A stretch of 64,000 nt of DNA from the NCBI RefSeq assembly GCF_003143935.1, contig NZ_QFRX01000001.1, forward strand, positions 7,021,514-7,085,513. The letters run 5' to 3'. The position numbers and the translations under genes are program-made. The stretch comes from Streptomyces sp. Act143 (GTDB lineage Bacteria > Actinomycetota > Actinomycetes > Streptomycetales > Streptomycetaceae). A model generated the notes under the pieces. That model was not told the origin of the DNA. It was given only the letters and a program-made list of their open reading frames with translations, and searched no databases. Positions 10,075 to 18,648 of the stretch are shown here, piece after piece; position 1 is the stretch's first letter, and the number at the start of each line of letters is the position of its first letter.

Positions 10075-10534
10075 CCATGTCCCGGTGCGGATTCCCCCCA
10101 CGGGATCCGGCCGGGCGCCTGTGAGAAAGCAGCGCCTGAATCGCTGCGTTGAGCAGAACGAGCAGAACTCGTCGTACTCCTGTTGTGTCACTGCGGTTAC
10201 TGCGGTGTGCGATCTGCCGGGACAGCGCACGGTCGGGAGGGCCGCTCAAAGCTTCCCGACGTACGTGTCTGTCCCGGCAACGCATCTCTGAGGAAGTCCC
10301 CCAAGACATCCCCAGATGCCAGGATGCGCCCCCCAAGACGCGGCCTGACATCGTCAACTTAGACCTTCGAACCCCTTCGATGGTTACGTTCACATCACTG
10401 TGATCTGCGTCTCTTGCATTTGTCCGTTTGATACGCAAGGGGCCGAAACGTCGATCGGGACCCAAGCGTAAGGAAGATGCGCGAGCCTTGTGAAGAGCTT
10501 ATGTGAGCGGCGCGCCGGACTCCAGAGGGCCCCC
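10075..10534. other. 460-bp spacer without a supported gene
   Basis: No frame here combines a ribosome site with Streptomyces-like codon use. Visible structure is limited to a 14-bp inverted repeat (TCACA/TGTGA arms, 10390–10403) and a CCTTCGAA…TTCGATGG imperfect inverted repeat around 10365–10384. The stretch is less GC-rich than the flanking genes. A small RNA or a very short peptide cannot be excluded. Confidence 0.5.
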
Positions 10535-12754
10535 TCAACGGAACGACCGCAATCGGAGGCTGTTCGTCACCACGAAGACCGAGGAGAACGCCATGGCGGC
10601 GCCCGCGATCATCGGATTCAGGAGTCCCGCGGCGGCCAGCGGCAGCGCCGCCACGTTGTAGCCGAACGCCCACACCAGGTTCCCCTTGATCGTGGCCAGC
10701 GTCCGCCGCGCCAGCCGGATGGCGTCCGCGGCCACCCGCAGGTCCCCGCGCACCAGCGTCAGATCGCCGGCCTCGATCGCCGCGTCCGTCCCGGTGCCGA
10801 TCGCCAGCCCCAGATCGGCGGTGGCGAGCGCGGCGGCGTCGTTGACCCCGTCGCCGACCATGGCGACGACCCGCCCCTCGCCCTGCAGCCGCCGTACGAC
10901 GTCGACCTTGTCCTCGGGCAGCACCTCGGCGACCACGCGCGAGATCCCGACCCGCTCGGCCACCGCCTCCGCCACCGTCCGGTTGTCCCCGGTCAGCAGC
11001 ACCGGGGTCAGCCCGAGCGCCCGAAGCTCCCGTACCGCCTCGGCGCTGGTCTCCTTCACCGCGTCGGCGACGGCCACGACGCCGCGTGCCGCCCCGTCCC
11101 AGCCGACCACGACGGCCGTACGACCGCCCCGCTCGGCTTCCTCCTTGGCGCGGGTCAACTCCTCCGGCAGGGCGTCGAGGAGGCGCCCCACGGCCACCTC
11201 ATGGCCTTCCACGCGCCCGCGCACCCCCCGCCCGGGGACGTTCTCGAACCCCTCGGCGGCCGGCAGCGGCCCCACCCGCTCCGCCGCGCCGGCGGCGACC
11301 GCCCGCGCGACGGGATGCTCGGAGGCGTGCTCCAGGGCGCCCGCGAGCCGCAGCACCTGCTTCTCGTCGGCGCCCGGGGCGACGTAGACCTCGTGCAGGG
11401 ACATCCGGCCGGTGGTGACCGTGCCGGTCTTGTCGAGGACGACGGTGTCGACGCGGCGCGTGGACTCCAGGACCTCGGGGCCCTTGATGAGGATGCCGAG
11501 CTGCGCGCCGCGGCCGGTGCCGACCATCAGGGCGGTCGGGGTGGCCAGGCCCAGCGCGCACGGGCAGGCGATGATCAGGACGGCGACGGCCGCGGTGAAC
11601 GCGGCGGCGGTGTCCCCGGTCGCGCCGAGCCAGCCGCCGAAGGTGGCCACGGCGATCGCGATGACCACCGGCACGAAGACGGCCGAGATGCGGTCGGCGA
11701 GCCGCTGCACCTCGGCCTTGCCGTTCTGGGCCTCCTCGACCAGCCTCGCCATCCGCGCGAGCTGGGTGTCGGCGCCCACGCGCGTGGCCTCCACGACCAG
11801 CCGCCCTCCGGCGTTCACGGTCGCGCCCGCGACCGCGTCCCCGACGGTCACGTCCACCGGCACCGACTCGCCGGTCAGCATGGCCGCGTCCACGGCCGAG
11901 ACGCCCTCGACGACGGTGCCGTCGGTGGCGATCTTCTCCCCGGGCCGTACGACGAAACGGTCGCCGACCGTGAGACGGGAGACGGGGACGCGGATCTCGC
12001 GGCCGTCCCGCAGGACCGCCACGTCCTTCGCGCCCAGTTCCATCAGGGCGCGCAGCGCGGCCCCCGCCCGGCGCTTGGAGCGGGCCTCCAGATAGCGGCC
12101 GAGCAGGATGAACACGGTGACGCCCGCGGCCACTTCGAGGTAGATGGTGGAGGCGCTGTCCATCCGCGAGACGGTGAACGCGAACTCGTCCTTCATGCCC
12201 GCCATCCCGGCGTCCCCGAAGAACAGCGCCCACAGCGACCAGCCGTACGCGGCCAGCGTGCCCAGCGAGACGAGGGTGTCCATGGTGGCCGCGCCGTGCC
12301 GGAGGTTGGTCCAGGCGGCCCTGTGGAAGGGCAGTCCGCCCCAGACGACGACGGGGGAGGCGAGGGTGAGGGCCAGCCACTGCCAGTTGTCGAACTGGAG
12401 AGCCGGGATCATCGACAGCAGGACGACGGGCACGGCGAGGAGGGCGGAGACGACGAGCCGCTGTCGCAGCACCGTCAGCTCCGGGTCCTCCTCGGGGGCC
12501 GGCTCCTCCGCCGGGGGCGCGGGCTCCTCGGCCGTGTACCCCGTCTTCACCACCGTCGCGATCAGATCCGCGACCTCGACGCCCTCGGCGTAGCTGACCT
12601 TCGCCTTCTCCGTCGCGTAGTTGACGGTGGCGGTCACGCCGTCCATCCGGTTGAGCTTCTTCTCCACGCGGGCGGCGCAGGAGGCGCAGGTCATGCCGCC
12701 GATGACGAGTTCGACCTCGGCGTGCGGGCCTGTCGGGGCGGTGGTGCCGGCCAT
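10535..12754 (-). CDS. copA: Copper-translocating P1B-type ATPase CopA
   Basis: The protein has 739 residues. One N-terminal heavy-metal domain (GGMTCASC, Cys23 and Cys26) is followed by an acidic/proline linker. The P-type core has TGES in the actuator domain, the membrane metal site CPCALGLATP, the phosphorylation motif DKTGTVT, the HP dipeptide (EHPVARAV) and GDGVNDAAAL. CPC plus the HMA CxxC identifies a Cu(I) exporter that pumps copper out of the cytoplasm. ATG at 12754 is chosen from CTGGAGT just upstream. It lies 46 bp downstream of copZ and shares its CsoR-type promoter. Confidence 0.94.
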   Translation of the reverse strand: MAGTTAPTGPHAEVELVIGGMTCASCAARVEKKLNRMDGVTATVNYATEKAKVSYAEGVEVADLIATVVKTGYTAEEPAPPAEEPAPEEDPELTVLRQRLVVSALLAVPVVLLSMIPALQFDNWQWLALTLASPVVVWGGLPFHRAAWTNLRHGAATMDTLVSLGTLAAYGWSLWALFFGDAGMAGMKDEFAFTVSRMDSASTIYLEVAAGVTVFILLGRYLEARSKRRAGAALRALMELGAKDVAVLRDGREIRVPVSRLTVGDRFVVRPGEKIATDGTVVEGVSAVDAAMLTGESVPVDVTVGDAVAGATVNAGGRLVVEATRVGADTQLARMARLVEEAQNGKAEVQRLADRISAVFVPVVIAIAVATFGGWLGATGDTAAAFTAAVAVLIIACPCALGLATPTALMVGTGRGAQLGILIKGPEVLESTRRVDTVVLDKTGTVTTGRMSLHEVYVAPGADEKQVLRLAGALEHASEHPVARAVAAGAAERVGPLPAAEGFENVPGRGVRGRVEGHEVAVGRLLDALPEELTRAKEEAERGGRTAVVVGWDGAARGVVAVADAVKETSAEAVRELRALGLTPVLLTGDNRTVAEAVAERVGISRVVAEVLPEDKVDVVRRLQGEGRVVAMVGDGVNDAAALATADLGLAIGTGTDAAIEAGDLTLVRGDLRVAADAIRLARRTLATIKGNLVWAFGYNVAALPLAAAGLLNPMIAGAAMAFSSVFVVTNSLRLRSFR

Positions 12755-12764
12755 GTCCGTACTC

Positions 12765-12811
12765 CAGGGGTGGTGCTCAGGCCTTGCTTCAGGGGTGGTG
12801 TCAGGCCTTGC
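12765..12811. repeat. Short tandem duplication spanning the copZ stop codon
   Basis: The sequence CAGGGGTGGTG(CT)CAGGCCTTGC occurs at 12765–12787 and again at 12790–12811, differing by one base insertion. The second copy contains the real end of copZ (Gly-Lys-Ala-stop on the minus strand). The first is a non-coding echo of that end in the copZ–copA gap. Confidence 0.8.
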
Positions 12812-13034
12812 CGACGAGCTCGTAGCCGGCCTCGTCGACGGCGGCGCGCACGGCTTCCTCGTCCAGCTCGGCGGCGGACACGACGGTGACCTCACCGGTG
12901 GCGGCGACGGCCTTCACGGAGCTGACGCCGGGGATCTCGGAGATCTCGCCGGAGACCGAGCCCTCGCAGTGGCCGCAGCTCATGCCGCTCACCTTGTAGA
13001 CGGTGGTGACCTGGGTGTCGCTCTGGGCGGTCAT
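12801..13034 (-). CDS. copZ: Copper chaperone CopZ (heavy-metal-associated domain)
   Basis: The protein has 77 residues and is a single HMA domain with VSGMSCGHCEGSV (Cys20 and Cys23) and a C-terminal DEAGYEL strand. It carries Cu(I) in the cytoplasm to CopA or to a copper-sensing regulator. ATG 13034 follows GAGGAG by six bases; the open frame extends further upstream but into promoter sequence. It is the first gene of the copZ–copA operon. Confidence 0.93.
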   Translation of the reverse strand: MTAQSDTQVTTVYKVSGMSCGHCEGSVSGEISEIPGVSSVKAVAATGEVTVVSAAELDEEAVRAAVDEAGYELVGKA

Positions 13035-13097
13035 CTCGTTCTCCTCTTCGAGGCGTGTGGGTTCTGCGGGACCCGCGGTGGCGTCCACGTGTTGCAC

Positions 13098-13126
13098 ACT
13101 ATACCCCTAGGGGGTATTTCTCCAAG
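13098..13126 (-). promoter_or_regulatory. copZ–copA promoter with a CsoR-type operator as its spacer
   Basis: Reading on the minus strand, a –35 CTTGGA (13126–13121) and a –10 TATAGT (13103–13098) are separated by 17 bases. The spacer is almost entirely the palindrome ATACCCCTAGGGGGTAT (13101–13117), which fits the known CsoR operator pattern TACCCC…GGGGTA. A Cu(I)-sensing CsoR bound here would block RNA polymerase. No csoR gene is present in the window. The operator also includes the stop codon of the upstream gene. Confidence 0.85.
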
Positions 13127-14057
13127 AGGGGTCGCGGCGGGCCAGCGACCGCACCCAGGCCACCCCGAACAGCGAGACGAGCACCAGCAGCCCGACCGAG
13201 AACAGCGTGAAGAGGTGTTCCTGCTGGTCGGTGGGGCGCGGCAGATAGCCCTGCGCGAACAGCTCCTTGTCCAGCCCCGTGCTCGTCAGGTGCGCCACCA
13301 GCCAGATCGCGATGCCGTGTGTCGAGTCCCACAGTGCGTGCAGCAGCGAGACGCCGACGTAGGTGCCGATCACCGGAGCGGCGAAGCGGAAGTGCCCGTT
13401 CGGGCGGCGGTACGACAGCAGCACACCGCCCGCGACGGCCGTCCACAGGCCGTGTCCGAAGGGGGCGAGCACCCCGCGCAGGATCTCCGTCTCCAGCAGG
13501 GCCCGCAGATCGATGCCCTCAGTCGTGACGGCGGCGTTGAAGGCGTACCCCGCGCTCTCCAGTGCCGCGAACCCGAAGCCGACGGTCGCCCCCAGGACGA
13601 GCCCCGCCCGCATGCCCCGCAGCCGGACCTGCCGGCGCAGCACGACCATCAGCGCGCCCAGCTTCACCGCCTCCTCGATGAGCCCGACGCCGACGAACAT
13701 CCACAGGGACGGGTGGAGCAGGTAGTACTCCATGACCGAGGCGCCGAGGACGCCGAGCGTGCCGCCGGTCAGGAAGCAGCCGAGGATGACGCTCACCCCG
13801 AGGTCGCGGCCGTGGCGCTCGTACGCCCAGAGCACGAAGGTCACCGGCACCAGGAAGCTGCCGAGCAGGATCAGGGTCGGCAGCAGGGTGGTGTTCTTCG
13901 TGGCGTACGTGACCAGCGCGGTCAGCGCCCACAGCGCCAGCCCGCCCCACAGGCAGCGCCGCCACAGGCCCGCGCGGATCTGCGGATACGTCGGCGGCGG
14001 CTGCTGCGGGCCGGGGATGCGGGCCTGGGGTGCGCCGGGCGGCGGGGAGTAGCTCAC
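13107..14057 (-). CDS. PrsW-family intramembrane metalloprotease
   Basis: The protein has 316 residues, a proline-rich cytoplasmic N-terminus and about eight membrane helices. The PrsW motifs are present in order: LIEEAVKLGAL (EE dyad), GFGFAALESAGYAF and SLLHALWDSTHG (metal-binding His). PrsW of Bacillus cleaves an anti-sigma factor; the target here is unknown. Its TAG stop lies inside the CsoR-type operator of copZ–copA, though there is no evidence that the protease itself is copper-controlled. The ATG start has only a weak upstream AGGAC. Confidence 0.85.
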   Translation of the reverse strand: MSYSPPPGAPQARIPGPQQPPPTYPQIRAGLWRRCLWGGLALWALTALVTYATKNTTLLPTLILLGSFLVPVTFVLWAYERHGRDLGVSVILGCFLTGGTLGVLGASVMEYYLLHPSLWMFVGVGLIEEAVKLGALMVVLRRQVRLRGMRAGLVLGATVGFGFAALESAGYAFNAAVTTEGIDLRALLETEILRGVLAPFGHGLWTAVAGGVLLSYRRPNGHFRFAAPVIGTYVGVSLLHALWDSTHGIAIWLVAHLTSTGLDKELFAQGYLPRPTDQQEHLFTLFSVGLLVLVSLFGVAWVRSLARRDPSWRNTP

Positions 14058-14159
14058 GGCAGGTCCTCGGGTCGGGGGCGAAGTGTGCGTGATGCTCGGC
14101 TCGATGGTGAAGTGGGTGCAATGTGAGGATTTGCCGGAACCCTATGGTAAGTACCCCCT

Positions 14160-15359
14160 ATGTCGCAGGCCGGGACGCTCATCCTGATCATGTCCATCGC
14201 GGTGCTGGCGCCCCTGCTGGCCTACGGGATCAGCCGCCGGCTGCCGGTGCCGCTCGTCATCTTCGAGATCCTGCTGGGCATCCTCGTCGGCCCCGACGTA
14301 CTGGGCTGGGCGGGCGACGGGCAGGTCATCGACACCCTGTCCGACCTGGGGCTGGCGATGCTGATCTTCCTGGCCGGGTACGAGATCGAGTTCGACAAGG
14401 TCCGCGGCGACACCCTCAGGCGCTCGCTGTGGGCCTGGCTGATCGCGCTGGTCGTCGGACTGACCCTGGCCTCCGCCCTCACCGGTCTGTCGAAGGGCGT
14501 CTACCTCGGCACCGCCCTCACCAGCACCGCCCTCGGCACGATCCTGCCGGTGCTGCGGGACGCCGGCCATCTGCACACCCGGTTCGGCTCGGTGATGATG
14601 GCGTTCGGCGCGGTGGGGGAGTTCGGGCCGATCATCGCCATGGCGCTGCTGCTCAGCGGGCGTTCACCGGGCCGCTCGACGGCGGTGCTGGCGGCCTTCG
14701 CGCTGCTCACGGCCGCCGCGGTGTGGTGGGCGATGCGACCGCGCCCGCCGTGGTTCCCCCGGGTGATCGCCAAGACCCTGCACAGCAGCGGCCAGTTCGC
14801 CGTACGCCTGGTCGTCCTGCTCCTCGCGGTGATGCTCGGCATCTCCCAGGCCCTCGGCCTCGACACGCTGCTCGGGGCCTTCGCCGCCGGGCTGCTCACC
14901 CGGCTGGTGCTGCACGGGGCGGCGCCGGAGAGCGCGGGACCGGTCCTGGAGAAGGTCGAGGCGATGGGGTTCGGCTTCCTGGTGCCGGTGTTCTTCGTGG
15001 TCACCGGCATCGAGTTCGACCTGGACGCGCTGCTCTCCGGCGGCCGGGCGCTGCTGCTCCTGCCGGTCTTCCTGCTGCTGTTCGTCCTGGTCCGAGGCCT
15101 GCCGGTGTATGTCCTGGCGCCGCGTGACCTCGTACCGCGGGACCGGCGCGCCCTCACCCTCTACGCGTCCACCGCGCTCCCCCTGGTCGTCGCCATCACC
15201 ACGATCGGCGTCGACGACGGCGTCCTGAAGACCGACGAGGCGGCCGCGCTGGTCGGCGCCGCGATGCTGTCGGTGCTGCTGTTCCCGCTGGCGGGGCTGC
15301 GGTTGCGCGGGGAGAAGAGGGTGGTGGAAGAGCCGCTCGGGGGGTCGGAGTCGTGGTGA
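14160..15359 (+). CDS. Cation/H+ antiporter (CPA2, KefB/NapA-like membrane domain)
   Basis: The protein has 399 residues and 12–13 hydrophobic helices. The N-terminal pattern is typical of the Na+/H+ exchanger family: PVPLVIFEILLGILVGPDVL, then LGLAMLIFLAGYEIEFD, and later PVFFVVTGIEFDLDALL. There is no C-terminal TrkA-N regulatory domain, so it is an exchanger without the KefB nucleotide sensor. It would exchange Na+ or K+ for protons. The gene is divergent from the PrsW gene, with 102 bp between them. The start ATG has no strong ribosome site (CCCCCT precedes it). Confidence 0.85.
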   Translation: MSQAGTLILIMSIAVLAPLLAYGISRRLPVPLVIFEILLGILVGPDVLGWAGDGQVIDTLSDLGLAMLIFLAGYEIEFDKVRGDTLRRSLWAWLIALVVGLTLASALTGLSKGVYLGTALTSTALGTILPVLRDAGHLHTRFGSVMMAFGAVGEFGPIIAMALLLSGRSPGRSTAVLAAFALLTAAAVWWAMRPRPPWFPRVIAKTLHSSGQFAVRLVVLLLAVMLGISQALGLDTLLGAFAAGLLTRLVLHGAAPESAGPVLEKVEAMGFGFLVPVFFVVTGIEFDLDALLSGGRALLLLPVFLLLFVLVRGLPVYVLAPRDLVPRDRRALTLYASTALPLVVAITTIGVDDGVLKTDEAAALVGAAMLSVLLFPLAGLRLRGEKRVVEEPLGGSESW

Positions 15360-15407
15360 GGTCGGTCAGGATGTGACCGTCTGATCCTCACGGTCATGGG
15401 AGCGCAC

Positions 15408-16451
15408 ATGCGGGCAGTGGTGTTCGAGCGGTACGGCGAGCCGGCCGAGGTGCGGGAGGTGCCCGAGCCCGAGCCGGCCCCGCACGGGGTCGTGGTCCGT
15501 GTCGAGGCCACCGGTCTGTGCCGCAGCGACTGGCACGGCTGGCAGGGCCACGACCCGGACATCACGCTCCCGCACGTGCCCGGCCATGAACTCGCCGGCG
15601 TCGTCGAGGCGGCCGGCGACCGGGTCACCGCCTGGCACCCCGGCGACCGGGTCACCGTCCCCTTCGTGTGCGCCTGCGGGACCTGCGCCGCCTGCGCGGC
15701 CGGCGACCACCAGATCTGCGAGCGGCAGACCCAGCCCGGCTTCACCCACTGGGGTTCCTTCGCGCAGTACGTGGCGCTGGACCACGCCGACGTGAACCTG
15801 GTGGCGGTCCCCGAGGGCCTCTCCTTCGCCACCGCCGCCTCCCTCGGCTGCCGGTTCGCCACGGCGTTCCGGGCGGTGGTGCAGCAGGGGCGGGTCGCGG
15901 CGGGGGAGTGGGTCGCGGTGCACGGCTGCGGCGGGGTGGGCCTGTCGGCGGTGATGATCGCGGCGGCCTCGGGCGCGCGGGTGGTGGCCGTGGACGTGTC
16001 CCCGCAAGCCCTGGACCTGGCACGGGAGTTCGGCGCGGCAGCGGCCGTGAACGCCGCCGAGACCCCGGACCCGGCCGCGGCGATCCGTGAACTGACCGGG
16101 GGCGGCGCCCACTTGTCCCTGGACGCCCTCGGCTCCCCGGTCACCTGCGCGGCCTCCGTCAACTCCCTGCGCCGCCGCGGCCGCCACCTCCAGGTCGGCC
16201 TGCTGCCTTCGGCGGACGGCACGACCCCCGTCCCGATGGCCCGCGCGATCGCCCTGGAGCTGGAGATCCTGGGCAGCCACGGCATGGCCGCCCACACCTA
16301 CCCGGGGATGCTGGAGCTGGTGCGGGCCGGTGTCCTGCGGCCTGACCTCCTCGTCACGTCCACCATCGACCTGGCCGCGACGCCCGCCGCCCTTGCGGCG
16401 ATGGGGACCGCACCCGGCGCCGGGGTGACGGTCATCGAGCCGTGGCGCTGA
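15408..16451 (+). CDS. Zinc-dependent alcohol dehydrogenase (MDR family)
   Basis: The protein has 347 residues. The GroES-like N-terminal half carries the catalytic-zinc set (GLCRSDWHGW Cys, VPGHELAGVV His-Glu) and the structural-zinc cysteines in VCACGTCAACAAGDHQIC. The Rossmann half has VHGCGGVGLSAVMIA for NAD(P) binding. It should oxidise or reduce an alcohol/aldehyde; the substrate is not predictable. I chose ATG 15408 over ATG 15396 because GGGAG lies five bases upstream of it. It overlaps the convergent acetyltransferase gene tail-to-tail by 20 bases. Confidence 0.9.
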   Translation: MRAVVFERYGEPAEVREVPEPEPAPHGVVVRVEATGLCRSDWHGWQGHDPDITLPHVPGHELAGVVEAAGDRVTAWHPGDRVTVPFVCACGTCAACAAGDHQICERQTQPGFTHWGSFAQYVALDHADVNLVAVPEGLSFATAASLGCRFATAFRAVVQQGRVAAGEWVAVHGCGGVGLSAVMIAAASGARVVAVDVSPQALDLAREFGAAAAVNAAETPDPAAAIRELTGGGAHLSLDALGSPVTCAASVNSLRRRGRHLQVGLLPSADGTTPVPMARAIALELEILGSHGMAAHTYPGMLELVRAGVLRPDLLVTSTIDLAATPAALAAMGTAPGAGVTVIEPWR

Positions 16452-16995
16452 GGGCCGCCCACTCCTGCTCCAGCACGGCCATGACCACCCAGTCCACCCA
16501 CTGCCCGTCCCGTAGATCGGCCTCGCGCCGGACGCCCTCCCGCACGAAGCCGGCCTTCTCGTAGGCGCGCAGGGCCCGGGCGTTGTGGCCGTACACCTCC
16601 AACTGGACCCGATGCAGGCCCAGGTGCTCGAAGCCGTACCCGACGACGAGGCGGGTCGCCTCGGTGCCGAGCCCGCGGTCACGGCCCCGCGGGCCGAGCA
16701 GGGTGCGGAACGTGCAACTGCGTGTCTGCGCGTCCCACTCGTACAGCACCACCTCGCCCACGAGTTCGCCGGTGGCGCGGTCGGTGACCGCGAGGTCGAG
16801 GCGGTCGGGCTGCGCGGACCGGGAGCCGTACCAGGAGCGCAACTGCTCCAGGGTGAAGACGGTGCCCGGCCCGCCGGTGAAGCGGAGCACCTCGGGATCG
16901 TCGATGATCTCCGACATGACCTCCGCGTCCGCCTCCGTGAAGGGACGCAGCACGGTCTTCGCGCCGGTGAGAACGGGTTTGACGGAGAAACTCAT
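16432..16995 (-). CDS. GNAT acetyltransferase of the RimJ/RimL type
   Basis: The protein has 187 residues: an N-terminal TVLRPFTEADAEVMSEIIDD segment, the acetyl-CoA loop GPRGRDRGLGTEATRLVV, and HRVQLEVYGHNARALRAYEK ahead of AGFVREGVRREADLRDGQWVD, the hallmark of the RimJ/SpeG-like Acetyltransf_3 family. These acetylate protein N-termini or small amines. The ATG follows GTGAGGA. It lies 47 bp downstream of the small HTH gene and may be co-transcribed with it. Confidence 0.87.
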   Translation of the reverse strand: MSFSVKPVLTGAKTVLRPFTEADAEVMSEIIDDPEVLRFTGGPGTVFTLEQLRSWYGSRSAQPDRLDLAVTDRATGELVGEVVLYEWDAQTRSCTFRTLLGPRGRDRGLGTEATRLVVGYGFEHLGLHRVQLEVYGHNARALRAYEKAGFVREGVRREADLRDGQWVDWVVMAVLEQEWAALSATAR

Positions 16996-17042
16996 CCGCG
17001 GATCCTCACCGGCCGGACGCCCGGTCGGCAACCGTGTTTCCC

Positions 17043-17243
17043 TCAGTCCTGCCGTCTGCCGCGGTTGCCGGGCCGCGAGGCGACCCACGCCCGCACGGTG
17101 TCCGCGTACCAGAAGGGTTTGCCGCCCTCCACATGGTCGGGTGGCGGCAGCAGCCCGTGTTTGCGGTACGACCGCACGGTGTCCGGCTGCACCCGGATGT
17201 GTGCGGCGATGTCCTTGTACGACCAGAGCCTTCGGTCGGTCAT
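17043..17243 (-). CDS. Small MerR-type helix-turn-helix protein
   Basis: The protein has 66 residues and is a single winged HTH: LWSYKDIAAHIRVQPDTVRS, then YRKHGLLPPPDHVEGGKPFW. This is the excisionase/MerR-like DNA-binding fold common in small Streptomyces regulators (BldC and AlpA are relatives by fold). There is no effector domain. ATG 17243 is chosen because GGGAGGTG sits just upstream; a longer open frame adds 26 unlikely residues. Its target is unknown. Confidence 0.8.
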   Translation of the reverse strand: MTDRRLWSYKDIAAHIRVQPDTVRSYRKHGLLPPPDHVEGGKPFWYADTVRAWVASRPGNRGRRQD

Positions 17244-17666
17244 GAGGTGCACCTCCCTGCGCGCGCCGCGGTGGCGGCCGGGAACGGCCGTCGGGGGTAC
17301 CGGGCGCTGCGCTGGCGTCACAAAGCCTGTGCCCCGTGAACGACGCAGAGTGAGCGCCGGTCAGGGCCTGTGCACGGCGTGTGACGCAGGACCCGCGTAC
17401 ACGCGACATGTGTGACACGCAGGGGGCGTTCGTGACACGAGTGCAGCAGAGGCGCACGCGGGCGCGTGGGCGCGGCGCGTTGACAGCGGGGCGCGGAACA
17501 GCCCACGGGAGGACGCGCGCAGGTGGGGCCGGACCCGCTGCGCCGGGCCCGGCCCCACCAGTTCCCCCGCCTCCCCGGTGGCCACGCACGGCTCACAACG
17601 GCCGGGGCCCACAGACTGCATTCAGCCACCGCGGCCGGTCTTGGAGAAATCCGCACTGCGGCCGGG
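17244..17666. other. 423-bp spacer with a terminator-like hairpin
   Basis: No supported gene. Around 17374–17440 the motif GTGTGACGC/GTGTGACACGC/CGTGACACG recurs, possibly regulator half-sites. At 17522–17559 an 11-bp perfect stem GGTGGGGCCGG/CCGGCCCCACC with a 16-base loop probably ends transcription of the araC-type gene to its right. Confidence 0.6.
17522..17559 (-). terminator. 11-bp hairpin downstream of the AraC-type gene
   Basis: Arms at 17522–17532 and 17549–17559 are perfectly complementary. The loop is 16 bases and no T-run follows. It lies 108 bp past the AraC-type stop. Confidence 0.6.
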
Positions 17667-18562
17667 TCAGAGCACCAGACTCGTCGCCTCACCGCTGATC
17701 CGGTCGCCTCCGGCGGCGCCACCCGCCCCGCGCCGCGCGAGGGTGAACTCCCGGGGCGTGCACCCGGTCATCGCCTTGAACTCGCCGCTGAGATGGGCCT
17801 GGTCGTAGAAACCGCACAGCGCCGCGGTCTCCGCCTGCCCCCGCCCCGCCGCCAGCAGCCGCCGCGCCCGCTGCAACCGCAGCACCCGCGCCGCCGCCTT
17901 GGGGCCCAGCCCGATCTGCTCCCGGAACCGGTTCTCCAGATGCCGCACACTCCAGCCGACGTCCGCGGCGAGCCGCGGCACCGGGATCGCCCCGCCGGTC
18001 CGCACCAACTCACCCCAGGCCCGCACAACTTGCGCCGAGTGCGGCGCACCGGCCGCGGACCACCGCACCAACACGTCGTCCAGCAGCCCGAACCGGGCCT
18101 CCCAGGACGGCAAGGCGCCCAGCGCGGCGGCGAGTTCACCCACCCGCGTGGGCAGAGCGTGCGGCAACTCGTCAGGATCGACCGTGCGGTTGGCCAACTC
18201 GTGCTGTGGCGTCCCGAACAGCGAGAAGGCGGCCCAGGGAGCGAGCAGAACCTCGATCCCCGACAGCCGCCCGTCGTGCTCACCGATGGCGGGAGTGGTG
18301 GTGGGCCCGCAGTACACGGACACCAGCGTGTCCGGCGCCCGGCCCGCACGCGTGATCCTCACCGGCTCCCCGAACCCCAGCAGCAACGTGGCGGCCCCGA
18401 TGGGCGCCTCAAGCCGCCGCCGTGGCCGATCGAGCGCCAGCCGCACCCGCGGTAGGAGATGACGCCGGGACGAAGGCGGGCATGGGGCAGAGCAAGGGCA
18501 ATGTCCCAGGAACCCCAGGCTCCATGTCCGGACCGGACATTTGTCATCGCCCCATCGTGCAA
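17667..18562 (-). CDS. AraC-family transcriptional regulator, probably frameshifted near its N-terminus
   Basis: The main frame (from about 18446 to 17667) has a sensor-like N-terminal part (LALDRPRRRLEAPIGAATLL) and a C-terminal AraC double HTH: RLAADVGWSVRHLENRFREQ and AALCGFYDQAHLSGEFKAMT. The main frame lacks a convincing start. The –1 neighbouring frame upstream (18562–18446) reads WDIALALPHARLRPGVISYR, the normal beginning of this subfamily. The two join if one base is missing around 18444–18446. Either a real mutation or a base-call error explains this; otherwise a shortened protein might start at GTG 18446. The adjoining iol genes are a possible target. Confidence 0.6.
18524..18540. 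promoter_or_regulatory. 17-bp perfect palindrome at the start of the AraC-type gene
   Basis: ATGTCCGGACCGGACAT is perfectly symmetrical about its central base. It falls over the first codons of the upstream reading frame of the AraC-type gene, a position suited to autoregulation. A related but shorter TGTC/GACA palindrome lies upstream of iolC. Confidence 0.45.
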
Positions 18563-18569
18563 CGCCGTC

Positions 18570-18642
18570 AGGGGCGCGGGAAAGTGTCAATTTGCGGCTC
18601 CGCCGCGTGGGCGCGACAAGCCCCGGCGGCGCCGCACCCGCC
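18570..18642. repeat. Copy of a dispersed Streptomyces intergenic repeat
   Basis: The segment begins AGGGGCGCGGG and contains an imperfect stem TGCGGCTCCGCC (18593–18604) / GGCGGCGCCGCA (18625–18636). I recognise this GGGGCGCGGG…GCGCGACAAGCC type from many Streptomyces intergenic regions. It fills the gap between the AraC-type gene and the isomerase gene. A related copy sits inside a coding gene at 32442–32491. Confidence 0.6.
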
Positions 18643-18648
18643 GAAAAC

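Noticed and set aside
10149..10403. Possible small gene downstream of citrate synthase
   Set aside because: The frame is Arg/Ser/Pro-rich, lacks a ribosome site and shows no Streptomyces-like codon bias.
14148..14160. A second CsoR-type site (GTACCCCCTATG) before the antiporter gene
   Set aside because: Only one half-site is present; there is no GGGGTA partner arm.
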